Assembly (NCBI RefSeq): GCF_030813055.1
Contig: NZ_JAUSTW010000003.1
Span: 124,001-188,000, forward strand
Source: Neobacillus ginsengisoli
Lineage (GTDB): Bacteria; Bacillota; Bacilli; Bacillales_B; DSM-18226
Direction of reading: 5' to 3'
Length of the DNA: 64,000 nucleotides
Under the pieces are notes generated by a model that ran no database searches, had not been told where the DNA came from, and saw only the letters and a list, made by a program, of their open reading frames with translations. The position numbers and the translations under genes are program-made. Shown piece by piece: positions 1-6,428 of this stretch. Each line of letters starts with the position of its first letter. Positions within the stretch are counted from its first letter, which is position 1.

Positions 1-411
1 TGGATTATGCGGAATGAATCCGCTTGTTAATACGTCTAACCTGCCAATTTCGGTATGATTAATAGCTTCTTCAAATGAGGACTTACCTGTTAGAACTTCT
101 GTCAACCCATTAGAATTAGGAAGTTTAAAAAAGGAATGCAAAGAAGGATTTCTTAAATTTGCATCGATTAAAAGGACCCTTTCCTTTTGCTGAGCCATCG
201 AAACGGCTAAATTAGCAGAAGTAGTCGATTTTCCTTCCCCTTCACTTGGAGAGGTAATTAAGAACTTTCGGCCTTTTTGCTCAGCAATTGAAAATTTAAT
301 ATTTGTTTGAATCGTCCGAAACTGCTCAGATATGATGGATTCAGGAAAAGAATAGGTAATTAATGTTCTTTTTTTTGTTTCAGCCAATGTCTTTCGTTTA
401 TTTATAACCAA
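1..411 (-). CDS. BY-kinase (EpsB/YwqD/CpsD-type tyrosine kinase), partial
   Basis: The N-terminal 137 residues of a bacterial tyrosine kinase of the capsule/exopolysaccharide type; the gene runs off the left edge. A Walker A motif SPSEGEGKST lies at about residues 54-63 and the Walker A' stretch LLIDANLR at 80-87. In most family members that stretch reads LLIDADLR, so the second Asp is Asn here. The TTG start at 411 is chosen because AAGGGG lies 8 nt upstream; a GTG at 420 would fall inside that site. The gene overlaps the end of the Wzz-like modulator gene, the usual arrangement, in which the modulator tail activates the kinase. By family, it would autophosphorylate a C-terminal Tyr cluster (not in the window) and control polysaccharide synthesis. 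Confidence 0.85.
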   Translation of the reverse strand, partial: MVINKRKTLAETKKRTLITYSFPESIISEQFRTIQTNIKFSIAEQKGRKFLITSPSEGEGKSTTSANLAVSMAQQKERVLLIDANLRNPSLHSFFKLPNSNGLTEVLTGKSSFEEAINHTEIGRLDVLTSGFIPHNP

Positions 412-1132
412 TGGTCTCACCCCTTAATTCTAAGTCAGGCTGCTTATTGTTCTTCTTTTTTATATTTTTTTTGTTCATCTTAGAGATTCTTCCTAATACC
501 GGTACTCCCAATATGGCTTCAATTTCGCGATCTGAACGAATGGTATCGTCCAATGACTCTAATAAAAAGACGAGCCCAACTCCGACAACTAAACCAAAAA
601 TAAATAAATAAATGATTTTATTATAATTTTTTTGATTAATTGGTATTGGATTTACTTTAGCATTAGATAATAAGCGAACATAATCTTGACCAACAATAAT
701 TGGTACTTCATCTTTAAACACTTGTGCTGTGGTATCAGCAATTTTAGCAGCTCGTAAAGGGTCTGTATCCATCACACTAATACTTACTACTTGGGAACTA
801 TCTACACTCGAAACCGTTATTTGCCCTGCCAAAGCCTCTGCTGATTTTTGAAGACCCAGTTCTTCAACCACTTTGTCTAAAATAGTTGAGTCCCTAACAA
901 TTACTTGGAGCGTTTTTCTAGATTCTTCATCTGCACCAATAATGACTCTTGAAGAGGCTTGATATTGTAATACAGTAGGAGACATACTTTGAATGATCCC
1001 TGCTATACTAGCAAGTAGCGTAATAATCCCTATTACCCAAAAACGCCTTTTTATTACGACAAATAACTCTTTTAAATTGATTTCTTTTGCTTTTCTGTTA
1101 TCTCCATTGTTAACTTGTTGAAAGCTATTCAT
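398..1132 (-). CDS. Wzz-domain chain-length/kinase modulator (EpsA/YwqC-like)
   Basis: A 244-residue membrane protein with the polysaccharide co-polymerase layout. A short cytoplasmic N-terminus is followed by a membrane segment at about 31-50, an extracellular Wzz domain, a Pro-rich NPIP stretch and a second membrane segment at about 172-192. It ends in a basic cytoplasmic tail of about 50 residues. In Firmicutes this tail binds and activates the separate BY-kinase, which is encoded directly downstream with a short overlap. AAAGGTGG precedes the ATG. A promoter with an operator-like palindrome in its spacer lies about 160 bp upstream. This is probably the first gene of an exopolysaccharide operon. 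Whether the remaining eps genes are present cannot be seen here. Confidence 0.85.
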   Translation of the reverse strand: MNSFQQVNNGDNRKAKEINLKELFVVIKRRFWVIGIITLLASIAGIIQSMSPTVLQYQASSRVIIGADEESRKTLQVIVRDSTILDKVVEELGLQKSAEALAGQITVSSVDSSQVVSISVMDTDPLRAAKIADTTAQVFKDEVPIIVGQDYVRLLSNAKVNPIPINQKNYNKIIYLFIFGLVVGVGLVFLLESLDDTIRSDREIEAILGVPVLGRISKMNKKNIKKKNNKQPDLELRGETIGYK

Positions 1133-1182
1133 TTGACCACCTTTTTAGTAAGACTTTTAATATCTTGATTACGATTAATTTC

Positions 1183-1198
1183 GTTCAAAATAATGAAC
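1183..1198. promoter_or_regulatory. GTTC-N8-GAAC palindrome, second site of the eps-type promoter
   Basis: GTTCAAAATAATGAAC, with the same 4-8-4 geometry as the sites at 1295, 8457 and 8629. It lies in the leader of the Wzz-like gene, about 85-100 bp downstream of the predicted transcription start. SinR operators in B. subtilis have GTTCTYT half-sites; here only the outer GTTC is kept, so this would be a weaker auxiliary site. Confidence 0.45.
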
Positions 1199-1288
1199 AA
1201 TTTAATCAAAAAAAATACTTATTAATTCTTATTATTATGTTTTTGAGTATTTTCTCTGAAAAATCTAAAAACAAACTTTATATTCATT

Positions 1289-1317
1289 ATAATAGTTCTT
1301 TATAAAGAACATGTCAA
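1289..1317 (-). promoter_or_regulatory. SigA-type promoter with SinR-like operator in the spacer
   Basis: Read on the minus strand: TTGACA (1317-1312), a 17-bp spacer, then TATTAT (1294-1289). The spacer is filled by the perfect 16-bp palindrome GTTCTTTATAAAGAAC (1295-1310). Both half-sites match the published SinR consensus GTTCTYT, and the spacing equals the inverted SinR operator of the B. subtilis epsA promoter. A repressor bound here would block RNA polymerase. It drives the Wzz/BY-kinase operon. Identification of the repressor as SinR is inference from the motif and from the eps-type genes. Confidence 0.7.
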
Positions 1318-1342
1318 TAAAAAATATTTTTAAAAAAAGTGG

Positions 1343-3154
1343 CTAATTCATAGATCTAACACTAACTCCCATTTGCTTTCTTAGCAACCTACTAAACATT
1401 CCTTTTTTTTCATTTGCAAGTTGACTGAATTGACCTTGTTGGATAATCTCCCCGTGATCTAAAACAATTACTTGGTCCGCATTCCGAATGGTTGATAATC
1501 GATGGGCAATGACAAGGATCGTCATCGTTCCTTTGAGCCTTTCTAATGCTTCTTGGATCTTAGACTCGTTCTCAGTATCTAAAGCACTAGTGGCCTCATC
1601 TAAAACAAGGATTGATGGTTTACGCAATATAGCCCGGGCAAGAACAAGTCTTTGACGTTCTCCACCAGATAGCTTAATACCCCTGTCACCAATCAGAGTA
1701 TCAAGTCCATTAGGTAACTTTCTAACGAAATCAGCAGCTGCAGCGAAATCAAGTGCCTCCCAAATTTGTTCTTCGTTAGCATATTGATCAATAATCTGCA
1801 AATTTTCACGGATAGTTTTATTAAATAAAAATGGATCCTGTGGTACATAACTGATTGAACGTCTCAAAGCGAGCAAATTTTGACTAGTTAATGATTCACC
1901 GTCAATTAGAACTTCGCCTGTTTCAGGCTGATTAAGTCCCATTAATAGATCAATTAATGTGCTTTTTCCTGCACCTGAGCGACCAACAATAGCTGTCATA
2001 CGATTAGCTGGGATGTTTAGATTAATATTTTGTAACGCATAGGTATTTTCAGTTGTATTGTATCGAAAATTGATATTTCGACACTCCAAACCTTTTTCAA
2101 TTAAAAGTGGTTTTACATTATGAAGATCTCTTTCATTAAATTCCTTAGTCTTGTTACATTGATCTTGCAAATCTACTAATGCCTTAAAAGATGGAGAAAC
2201 GGATCCCAATTGTTCTAAATTAGATTGAATGCCACTAAATCGAGGCCATAACCTTGAGAATATAATAACAATTAGTATTAATTGTGCTTGCTGCGCTTGA
2301 AACATTTTAATTGAGAAAAACATAAAAATTACAATTAACACAGCCGAAACTATTTTATATATAAGCTCAGAAATAGTATTTAATTTTACCAATTTCAACC
2401 GATTTAGTTCCATTCTTTTACTTAAATCCTGAAACCAAGTTAAATGGGGTTCTTCAAGCATATTACTTTTAATATCTTTAATTCCATTAAAATGGTCTGT
2501 AATACCTGCAATATACATTTCAGTTAGTTCATATGTTTCATTTCCAATTAAATTAGATTTATTTATAAATTTTCGAGAGAAAAAAATAATTGCTATTCCA
2601 AAAAACATGACACATATTGTCATTTTTGGGGATAAACAAAACGCTATTCCTAACTGAATTAAAGTAAATACAATTGAGGTAAGGAATTGTAAAAACATAT
2701 TCGTTCCTGCACTAACCAGAATTATCTCATTTGTCATTAAATTAATAATGTCTGACTTTCTCTTGTTGAGAAAAAATGACCAATTCGCTTGAAGTAATAA
2801 CTTATAGGTCTCTTCTCTTAAATGTCGAATAAAACTTTGTTGAATCTTTGTATTTAATATTGTTTGCTTTCTCTGAAAGAAACTTTGCCCTAAAATTAAT
2901 AATAAATACATTACTAAAATTATTAACAAGCTTATTGTTTTGGGGAAATTATTAAAAAAAGTAGACAACCAAGAAAAAGCCGAAGTTGATTTGGAGTTAA
3001 CATCTAACAAACCAGTTAAATTGATCAGTGGTATTAACAACAAAATGCTAACACCTTCAAATAAACTTACCAATACCATCCCTATAAGGTTGAGATATAA
3101 AATTCGTCCAGAAAAGGAGTGTATTCGCTTTGTAAAATATAATACATGTTTCAT
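1343..3154 (-). CDS. Lasso peptide exporter, ABC transporter (protein D)
   Basis: A 603-residue half-transporter. Six membrane segments occupy the N-terminal ~320 residues and an ATPase domain the rest, with Walker A GRSGAGKST near 395, signature LSGGERQR near 500 and Walker B ILVLDEATSALD near 523. The start is the second of two nearby ATGs because AGGAGG sits 8 nt ahead of it but only 2 nt ahead of the first. It begins a few bases after the nucleotidyltransferase gene and is the last gene of the lasso cluster. By position it is the exporter and immunity pump for the mature lasso peptide, most likely as a homodimer. No peptidase C39 domain is present, in line with B1/B2 performing leader removal. 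Confidence 0.85.
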   Translation of the reverse strand: MKHVLYFTKRIHSFSGRILYLNLIGMVLVSLFEGVSILLLIPLINLTGLLDVNSKSTSAFSWLSTFFNNFPKTISLLIILVMYLLLILGQSFFQRKQTILNTKIQQSFIRHLREETYKLLLQANWSFFLNKRKSDIINLMTNEIILVSAGTNMFLQFLTSIVFTLIQLGIAFCLSPKMTICVMFFGIAIIFFSRKFINKSNLIGNETYELTEMYIAGITDHFNGIKDIKSNMLEEPHLTWFQDLSKRMELNRLKLVKLNTISELIYKIVSAVLIVIFMFFSIKMFQAQQAQLILIVIIFSRLWPRFSGIQSNLEQLGSVSPSFKALVDLQDQCNKTKEFNERDLHNVKPLLIEKGLECRNINFRYNTTENTYALQNINLNIPANRMTAIVGRSGAGKSTLIDLLMGLNQPETGEVLIDGESLTSQNLLALRRSISYVPQDPFLFNKTIRENLQIIDQYANEEQIWEALDFAAAADFVRKLPNGLDTLIGDRGIKLSGGERQRLVLARAILRKPSILVLDEATSALDTENESKIQEALERLKGTMTILVIAHRLSTIRNADQVIVLDHGEIIQQGQFSQLANEKKGMFSRLLRKQMGVSVRSMN

Positions 3155-3166
3155 TTCCATATCCTC

Positions 3167-4354
3167 CTATGATAATGCATGGTGCTTCGTTTTCCGCCAA
3201 GCCCATAAAAACGGACGTAATAGAAAATATAAAAAGTGAAGACGTTCTGGTAAAGGCAAAGTCTTAGCATCCTCAGGATATGGGTATAAAAAGCTCAAAA
3301 TAAAGAACAACTTTTGCTTCTTAGACATTAAAGAATATAAATGTCGTTTATGATAACTTGCAACATCATCCGGTACAGGGTCATTATGTAAATTAACCAT
3401 TCTTTCCAAATAATAGATGGCTTCCTGAGCTAATCTTTTTGTATGATTTCCTTTGAATAATTTTTTCATTTCTTGCGTCATAGGAGTGCTTAATAATTGT
3501 GAAGCTAAAACAAGCGCCTGTCCTCCTACATGAAGGTACTGATATTTCTTTAATAATCTACTAAGTGTTACCCAATCGATCCTTTGTCCAACTATCTGAT
3601 TTATATCTAATAACCATCGAAGGCGAGACCAACCATGTCGCGCACCATGAGAAACAAGAAATAAAAATAAATCCTCTCTTCCCAAATAGTAGACAGGATA
3701 ACTTGTTAGTGAACTTACTCTTTTCCGCTCCCATAATTCGTTGAAGCTTGGTTCTTTCCCAGGTCCTGGATTTAGTCTCCAATGGATTTCTAGTTTAATC
3801 TCTTTTTTAGGATGAAAATATGTAACATGATGATGTCTCCATTTCCAGTCATTTAATACCGTTTGAATATAATCATCCTTCTCATATCCATGACTTTTAA
3901 GAAGTTGATCCGCTTTATCCAAATCATTTATTGAGATAAGAAAATCTAAATCACCAGATGACCTGAGTGAGACATCTCCATAAAGATCAACACCAAGTAC
4001 TGGGCCTTTTAAGTTGAGCAAATTTATTTTATTACCAGCAAATAATTTACATACTTGTTCCATTTCACCGCTAAAATGGAGCATATTTAATGTATTCATC
4101 AGATTTGTTTGGTTAATAGTTTGTATAACATGTGGAGGTATCAAGGTTGAATTGATAGTTTTAAATTTTCTCGATAATAATGGAAAAACTCGATGATGTA
4201 TAGCAAGTTCGATAAATAAATCCCAATCTGTATCTTTAAACCATTCATTTAAATGAGGATGAGAGGTTTCATCATTTTTTATCGTTAAGATTTCAATAAT
4301 TAGTTTTAGTTCCTTTGGGATTTGGGTAATATTGAGACTGAAATTTGTTTCCAT
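3167..4354 (-). CDS. Lasso-cluster nucleotidyltransferase-fold protein (NTP_transf_5 type)
   Basis: A 395-residue protein of the uncharacterised nucleotidyltransferase family common in lasso peptide clusters of Bacillales. The metal-binding motif SSGDLDF is at about 132-138, preceded by the typical LKGPVLG...YGDVSLR stretch. The ATG at 4354 is preferred over an upstream in-frame ATG at 4396, which would overlap protein B2, because AAGGAG lies 6 nt before it. In related paeninodin/pseudomycoidin clusters a protein of this family accompanies the HPr-like kinase and is thought to modify the phosphorylated peptide terminus further. That role here is inference from the cluster. Confidence 0.75.
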   Translation of the reverse strand: METNFSLNITQIPKELKLIIEILTIKNDETSHPHLNEWFKDTDWDLFIELAIHHRVFPLLSRKFKTINSTLIPPHVIQTINQTNLMNTLNMLHFSGEMEQVCKLFAGNKINLLNLKGPVLGVDLYGDVSLRSSGDLDFLISINDLDKADQLLKSHGYEKDDYIQTVLNDWKWRHHHVTYFHPKKEIKLEIHWRLNPGPGKEPSFNELWERKRVSSLTSYPVYYLGREDLFLFLVSHGARHGWSRLRWLLDINQIVGQRIDWVTLSRLLKKYQYLHVGGQALVLASQLLSTPMTQEMKKLFKGNHTKRLAQEAIYYLERMVNLHNDPVPDDVASYHKRHLYSLMSKKQKLFFILSFLYPYPEDAKTLPLPERLHFLYFLLRPFLWAWRKTKHHALS

Positions 4355-4373
4355 GGCTGTCTCCTTTATTATT

Positions 4374-4829
4374 TTAAGAAGATATTTTTTTAGCAAATTT
4401 ACTTACGACCACAAATTGGTCCATAACTTCTGCTCCTGTTATATAGAAAGGTCCACTCCGGAGCCAGGCATGAGCAATCAGTTTCCCAGTCTCATCTTTT
4501 GCGGTTCCTAAATAAATGGTACTCTCAATTTGACGTCTTTCTAACATTTTCATTGCAGCAATTGCTTTAACCAGACACATGCTTTCCCAAAATGTATTAC
4601 GACTCATTATATTGACTGCTTCAGATATATTCTTAAGTTGTTGTTTTTTAGATTCATCTATAATTAGAGATGTTTCATTCATGTGCTCACCTAAAGAAGG
4701 AGCAATCTTTGAAAATGGCATACTTTTCAGAATGCGAGCCCAACCTAGTAGAAAAAACGCCTCTAAGAAAAGGAGCTTAATATTTATACCCAATAACAAA
4801 AAAATCCTTATACTTTTAAACACTTTCAT
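4374..4829 (-). CDS. Lasso peptide biosynthesis B2 protease (transglutaminase-like)
   Basis: A 151-residue protein with a hydrophobic N-terminal third and a transglutaminase-like cysteine protease domain. The nucleophile region is WESMCLVKAIA (Cys85) and the His motif AHAWLRSG (His120), both typical of B2 proteins that cut the leader after the residue following the conserved Thr. Standalone B2 works with the separate B1 protein encoded just upstream, so the cluster has the split-B architecture usual in Firmicutes. GGGAG precedes the ATG. The end of the gene contains the Shine-Dalgarno region of the next gene, indicating translational coupling. Confidence 0.85.
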   Translation of the reverse strand: MKVFKSIRIFLLLGINIKLLFLEAFFLLGWARILKSMPFSKIAPSLGEHMNETSLIIDESKKQQLKNISEAVNIMSRNTFWESMCLVKAIAAMKMLERRQIESTIYLGTAKDETGKLIAHAWLRSGPFYITGAEVMDQFVVVSKFAKKISS

Positions 4830-4872
4830 TAGTTGCTCCCTACCTATAAATTAATATTAGGTTGCTAAATTA

Positions 4873-5166
4873 TTAATTATCAGAAATTTCAATTAAACCT
4901 TCATTCAATAAAAGTTCCAAAAAGGAGATAACTTGTTTCTCACATTCTGATTGATCTACTTCATAATCTGTCAATAATGTTGAAACCAATTGATTAACCG
5001 ATTTCTTTTCTTCAATTAGATCCCAAATATCTCCACCAATGCCACCTAAGTTATAATACTTTCCATTTTTCACACTTAGCATAACCTTTTCTCCACCCAT
5101 ATCACTTACTATATTTCCTTTGATTTGTGAAACAGTTTGACCAATTGAAATTCTATTTGTAATCAT
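4873..5166 (-). CDS. Lasso peptide biosynthesis B1 (PqqD-like RRE protein)
   Basis: A 97-residue PqqD-family RiPP recognition element. The sequence shows the N-terminal beta strands (SDMGGEKVMLSVKNGKYYNLG), then GDIWDLIEEKKSV and a helical C-terminus containing ELLLNEGLIE, as in B1 proteins. It binds the leader of the precursor peptide, through the W-x-x-P motif in this precursor, and presents it to B2 and the cyclase. Its start lies 3 nt after the kinase gene, with GGAG 8 nt upstream of the ATG, so it is translated from the same message. Confidence 0.85.
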   Translation of the reverse strand: MITNRISIGQTVSQIKGNIVSDMGGEKVMLSVKNGKYYNLGGIGGDIWDLIEEKKSVNQLVSTLLTDYEVDQSECEKQVISFLELLLNEGLIEISDN

Positions 5167-5169
5167 AAT

Positions 5170-6099
5170 TTATTCTCCTTCACTTAATGTTTTTAAAATT
5201 TGGGCTACCATCTGAGTAGGACTTGTTCCAGAAACAGGGCGTTGTATTTGGTAAATACCTATTTTATTTATGATTTTTGTTGTAGTATTAAAGTGCCAAG
5301 CCATAAGCCCTAAATTGGGAATAAAACAATTTTGGTAGGTATTGTAGTATAGTGTATGAAATCGTTCAAGGCTATCGATTCTACGAATATCAAACTCACT
5401 ATTCTCTGATTTAATTAGTTCAAACACACCCCCAAGTGGTAATGGTTCAGTGAAATATTTTGAAGAAACGGGTATGGAATACTTTGCTTCCCTCCCATAT
5501 ATTGGTCGAAAATTACTTACCTCCATTCCAAGGCTACTAAGACTATCATCCCAAAGTTTTTGATGTGGATAGGATGGAGTAACAAATGGAATATCTTCTT
5601 CTTTCGAAAGCGATACTGCAATCACATCATCACTTAAAAGTTTATAACCTTGATTCAAGAATGCTGATGCTAGCGTAGACTTTCCCGCACCGGAATTGCC
5701 CATGAAAGCATATGCCTTTCCATTAATGGCAACTGCACTGCCATGAAGGGGTAATACCTTTCTTTGCATCAGTATAGCTCCCATACAGGTTCCAAGAATA
5801 TATAGCCTTATGTGGTTTTCTTCGTCTTCTTTCAAAGGGGAAACTGTAATTCTTTTTCCTTCCTGTATAGAAAACGTAGCAATATTAGGAACTTGAAACA
5901 TAACAAAGTTTTCCTTAATAACAAAGGCATTTTCTTCATCAGATAATTCAAACCAAAGTTTTGATAAATCCCCTTTTACTATTTCAACATCTATTGAACA
6001 TATTTCACTATCTAAATGTGGCAATTCAGGTAAAGGAATTTCACTGGTTAAAGTTAAACCAAATGCTTTGTATATTAGTTTCTTTTCAGTTTCTATCAT
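5170..6099 (-). CDS. HPr-kinase-like lasso peptide tailoring kinase
   Basis: A 309-residue protein with the HprK/PEP-carboxykinase P-loop GNSGAGKSTL at about 134-143, an LPLHGSAV strand just before it and LLSDDVIAV after it, as in lasso-cluster kinases. In the paeninodin cluster the homologue phosphorylates the side chain of the C-terminal Ser of the precursor. The precursor here ends in Cys, so the acceptor may differ. The ATG at 6099 has GGAG 8 nt upstream; the GTG at 6108 lies within that site and is rejected. The gene is separated from the precursor gene by a hairpin that probably lowers expression of everything downstream. Confidence 0.8.
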   Translation of the reverse strand: MIETEKKLIYKAFGLTLTSEIPLPELPHLDSEICSIDVEIVKGDLSKLWFELSDEENAFVIKENFVMFQVPNIATFSIQEGKRITVSPLKEDEENHIRLYILGTCMGAILMQRKVLPLHGSAVAINGKAYAFMGNSGAGKSTLASAFLNQGYKLLSDDVIAVSLSKEEDIPFVTPSYPHQKLWDDSLSSLGMEVSNFRPIYGREAKYSIPVSSKYFTEPLPLGGVFELIKSENSEFDIRRIDSLERFHTLYYNTYQNCFIPNLGLMAWHFNTTTKIINKIGIYQIQRPVSGTSPTQMVAQILKTLSEGE

Positions 6100-6126
6100 T
6101 CTTTTCACTCCAATTTACCAATTGTC

Positions 6127-6173
6127 ATGTTAAAAGCCCTTATTCTCTATTTCAAGTATAAGGGCTTTAACAT
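6127..6173 (-). terminator. Attenuating hairpin between precursor and kinase genes
   Basis: Inverted repeat with arms of about 16 nt (one bulge): ATGTTAAAAGCCCTTAT and ATAAGGGCTTTAACAT around a 14-nt loop. It lies just after the lasso precursor gene and before the kinase. It has only a short T stretch, so partial termination or mRNA 3'-end protection is likely. This gives more precursor than enzyme, the usual arrangement in RiPP clusters. Confidence 0.6.
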
Positions 6174-6282
6174 CTTGTTCTATAAAACATAATCTACCAG
6201 GTGCCTTATGTAGTTCCCAAGCAGATTTGCAGAATAGAACAAAGTTAATAATTTAACTTGTTCTATCTCTTTTCTAATTTCC

Positions 6283-6414
6283 TTAACAGAAAGTTAACTT
6301 ACCTTTTGGAGTGTTTGCCGGAAAAGCAGCATCTGTATAATCTCCATCTTTTCCAAGCATCGTCATTTTTACATCAAGTACTTCTAATACAGGTTTTTCC
6401 CACTGTTTTTTCAT
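6283..6414 (-). CDS. Lasso peptide precursor (class II, paeninodin family)
   Basis: A 43-residue ORF with GGGGGTGAT directly ahead of its ATG, between the cyclase and kinase genes. The leader is MKKQWEKPVLEVLDVKMTM: W-x-x-P is the RRE-binding motif (Trp replacing the usual Tyr), and Thr at -2 is the conserved cleavage determinant. The predicted core begins LGKDGDYTD and ends LTFC (24 residues), giving a 9-residue macrolactam between Leu1 and Asp9. Alignment to paeninodin, whose leader also ends in TM, supports this register. The alternative is Gly1 to Asp8. Leu at position 1 is uncommon, and a C-terminal Cys is unusual for a cluster carrying a C-terminal kinase. Confidence 0.85.
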   Translation of the reverse strand: MKKQWEKPVLEVLDVKMTMLGKDGDYTDAAFPANTPKGKLTFC

Positions 6415-6428
6415 TTTATCACCCCCTT

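Noticed and set aside
1183..1310. LexA/DinR boxes
   Set aside because: The SOS box of Bacillus is GAAC-N4-GTTC; here the half-sites point the other way (GTTC-N8-GAAC).
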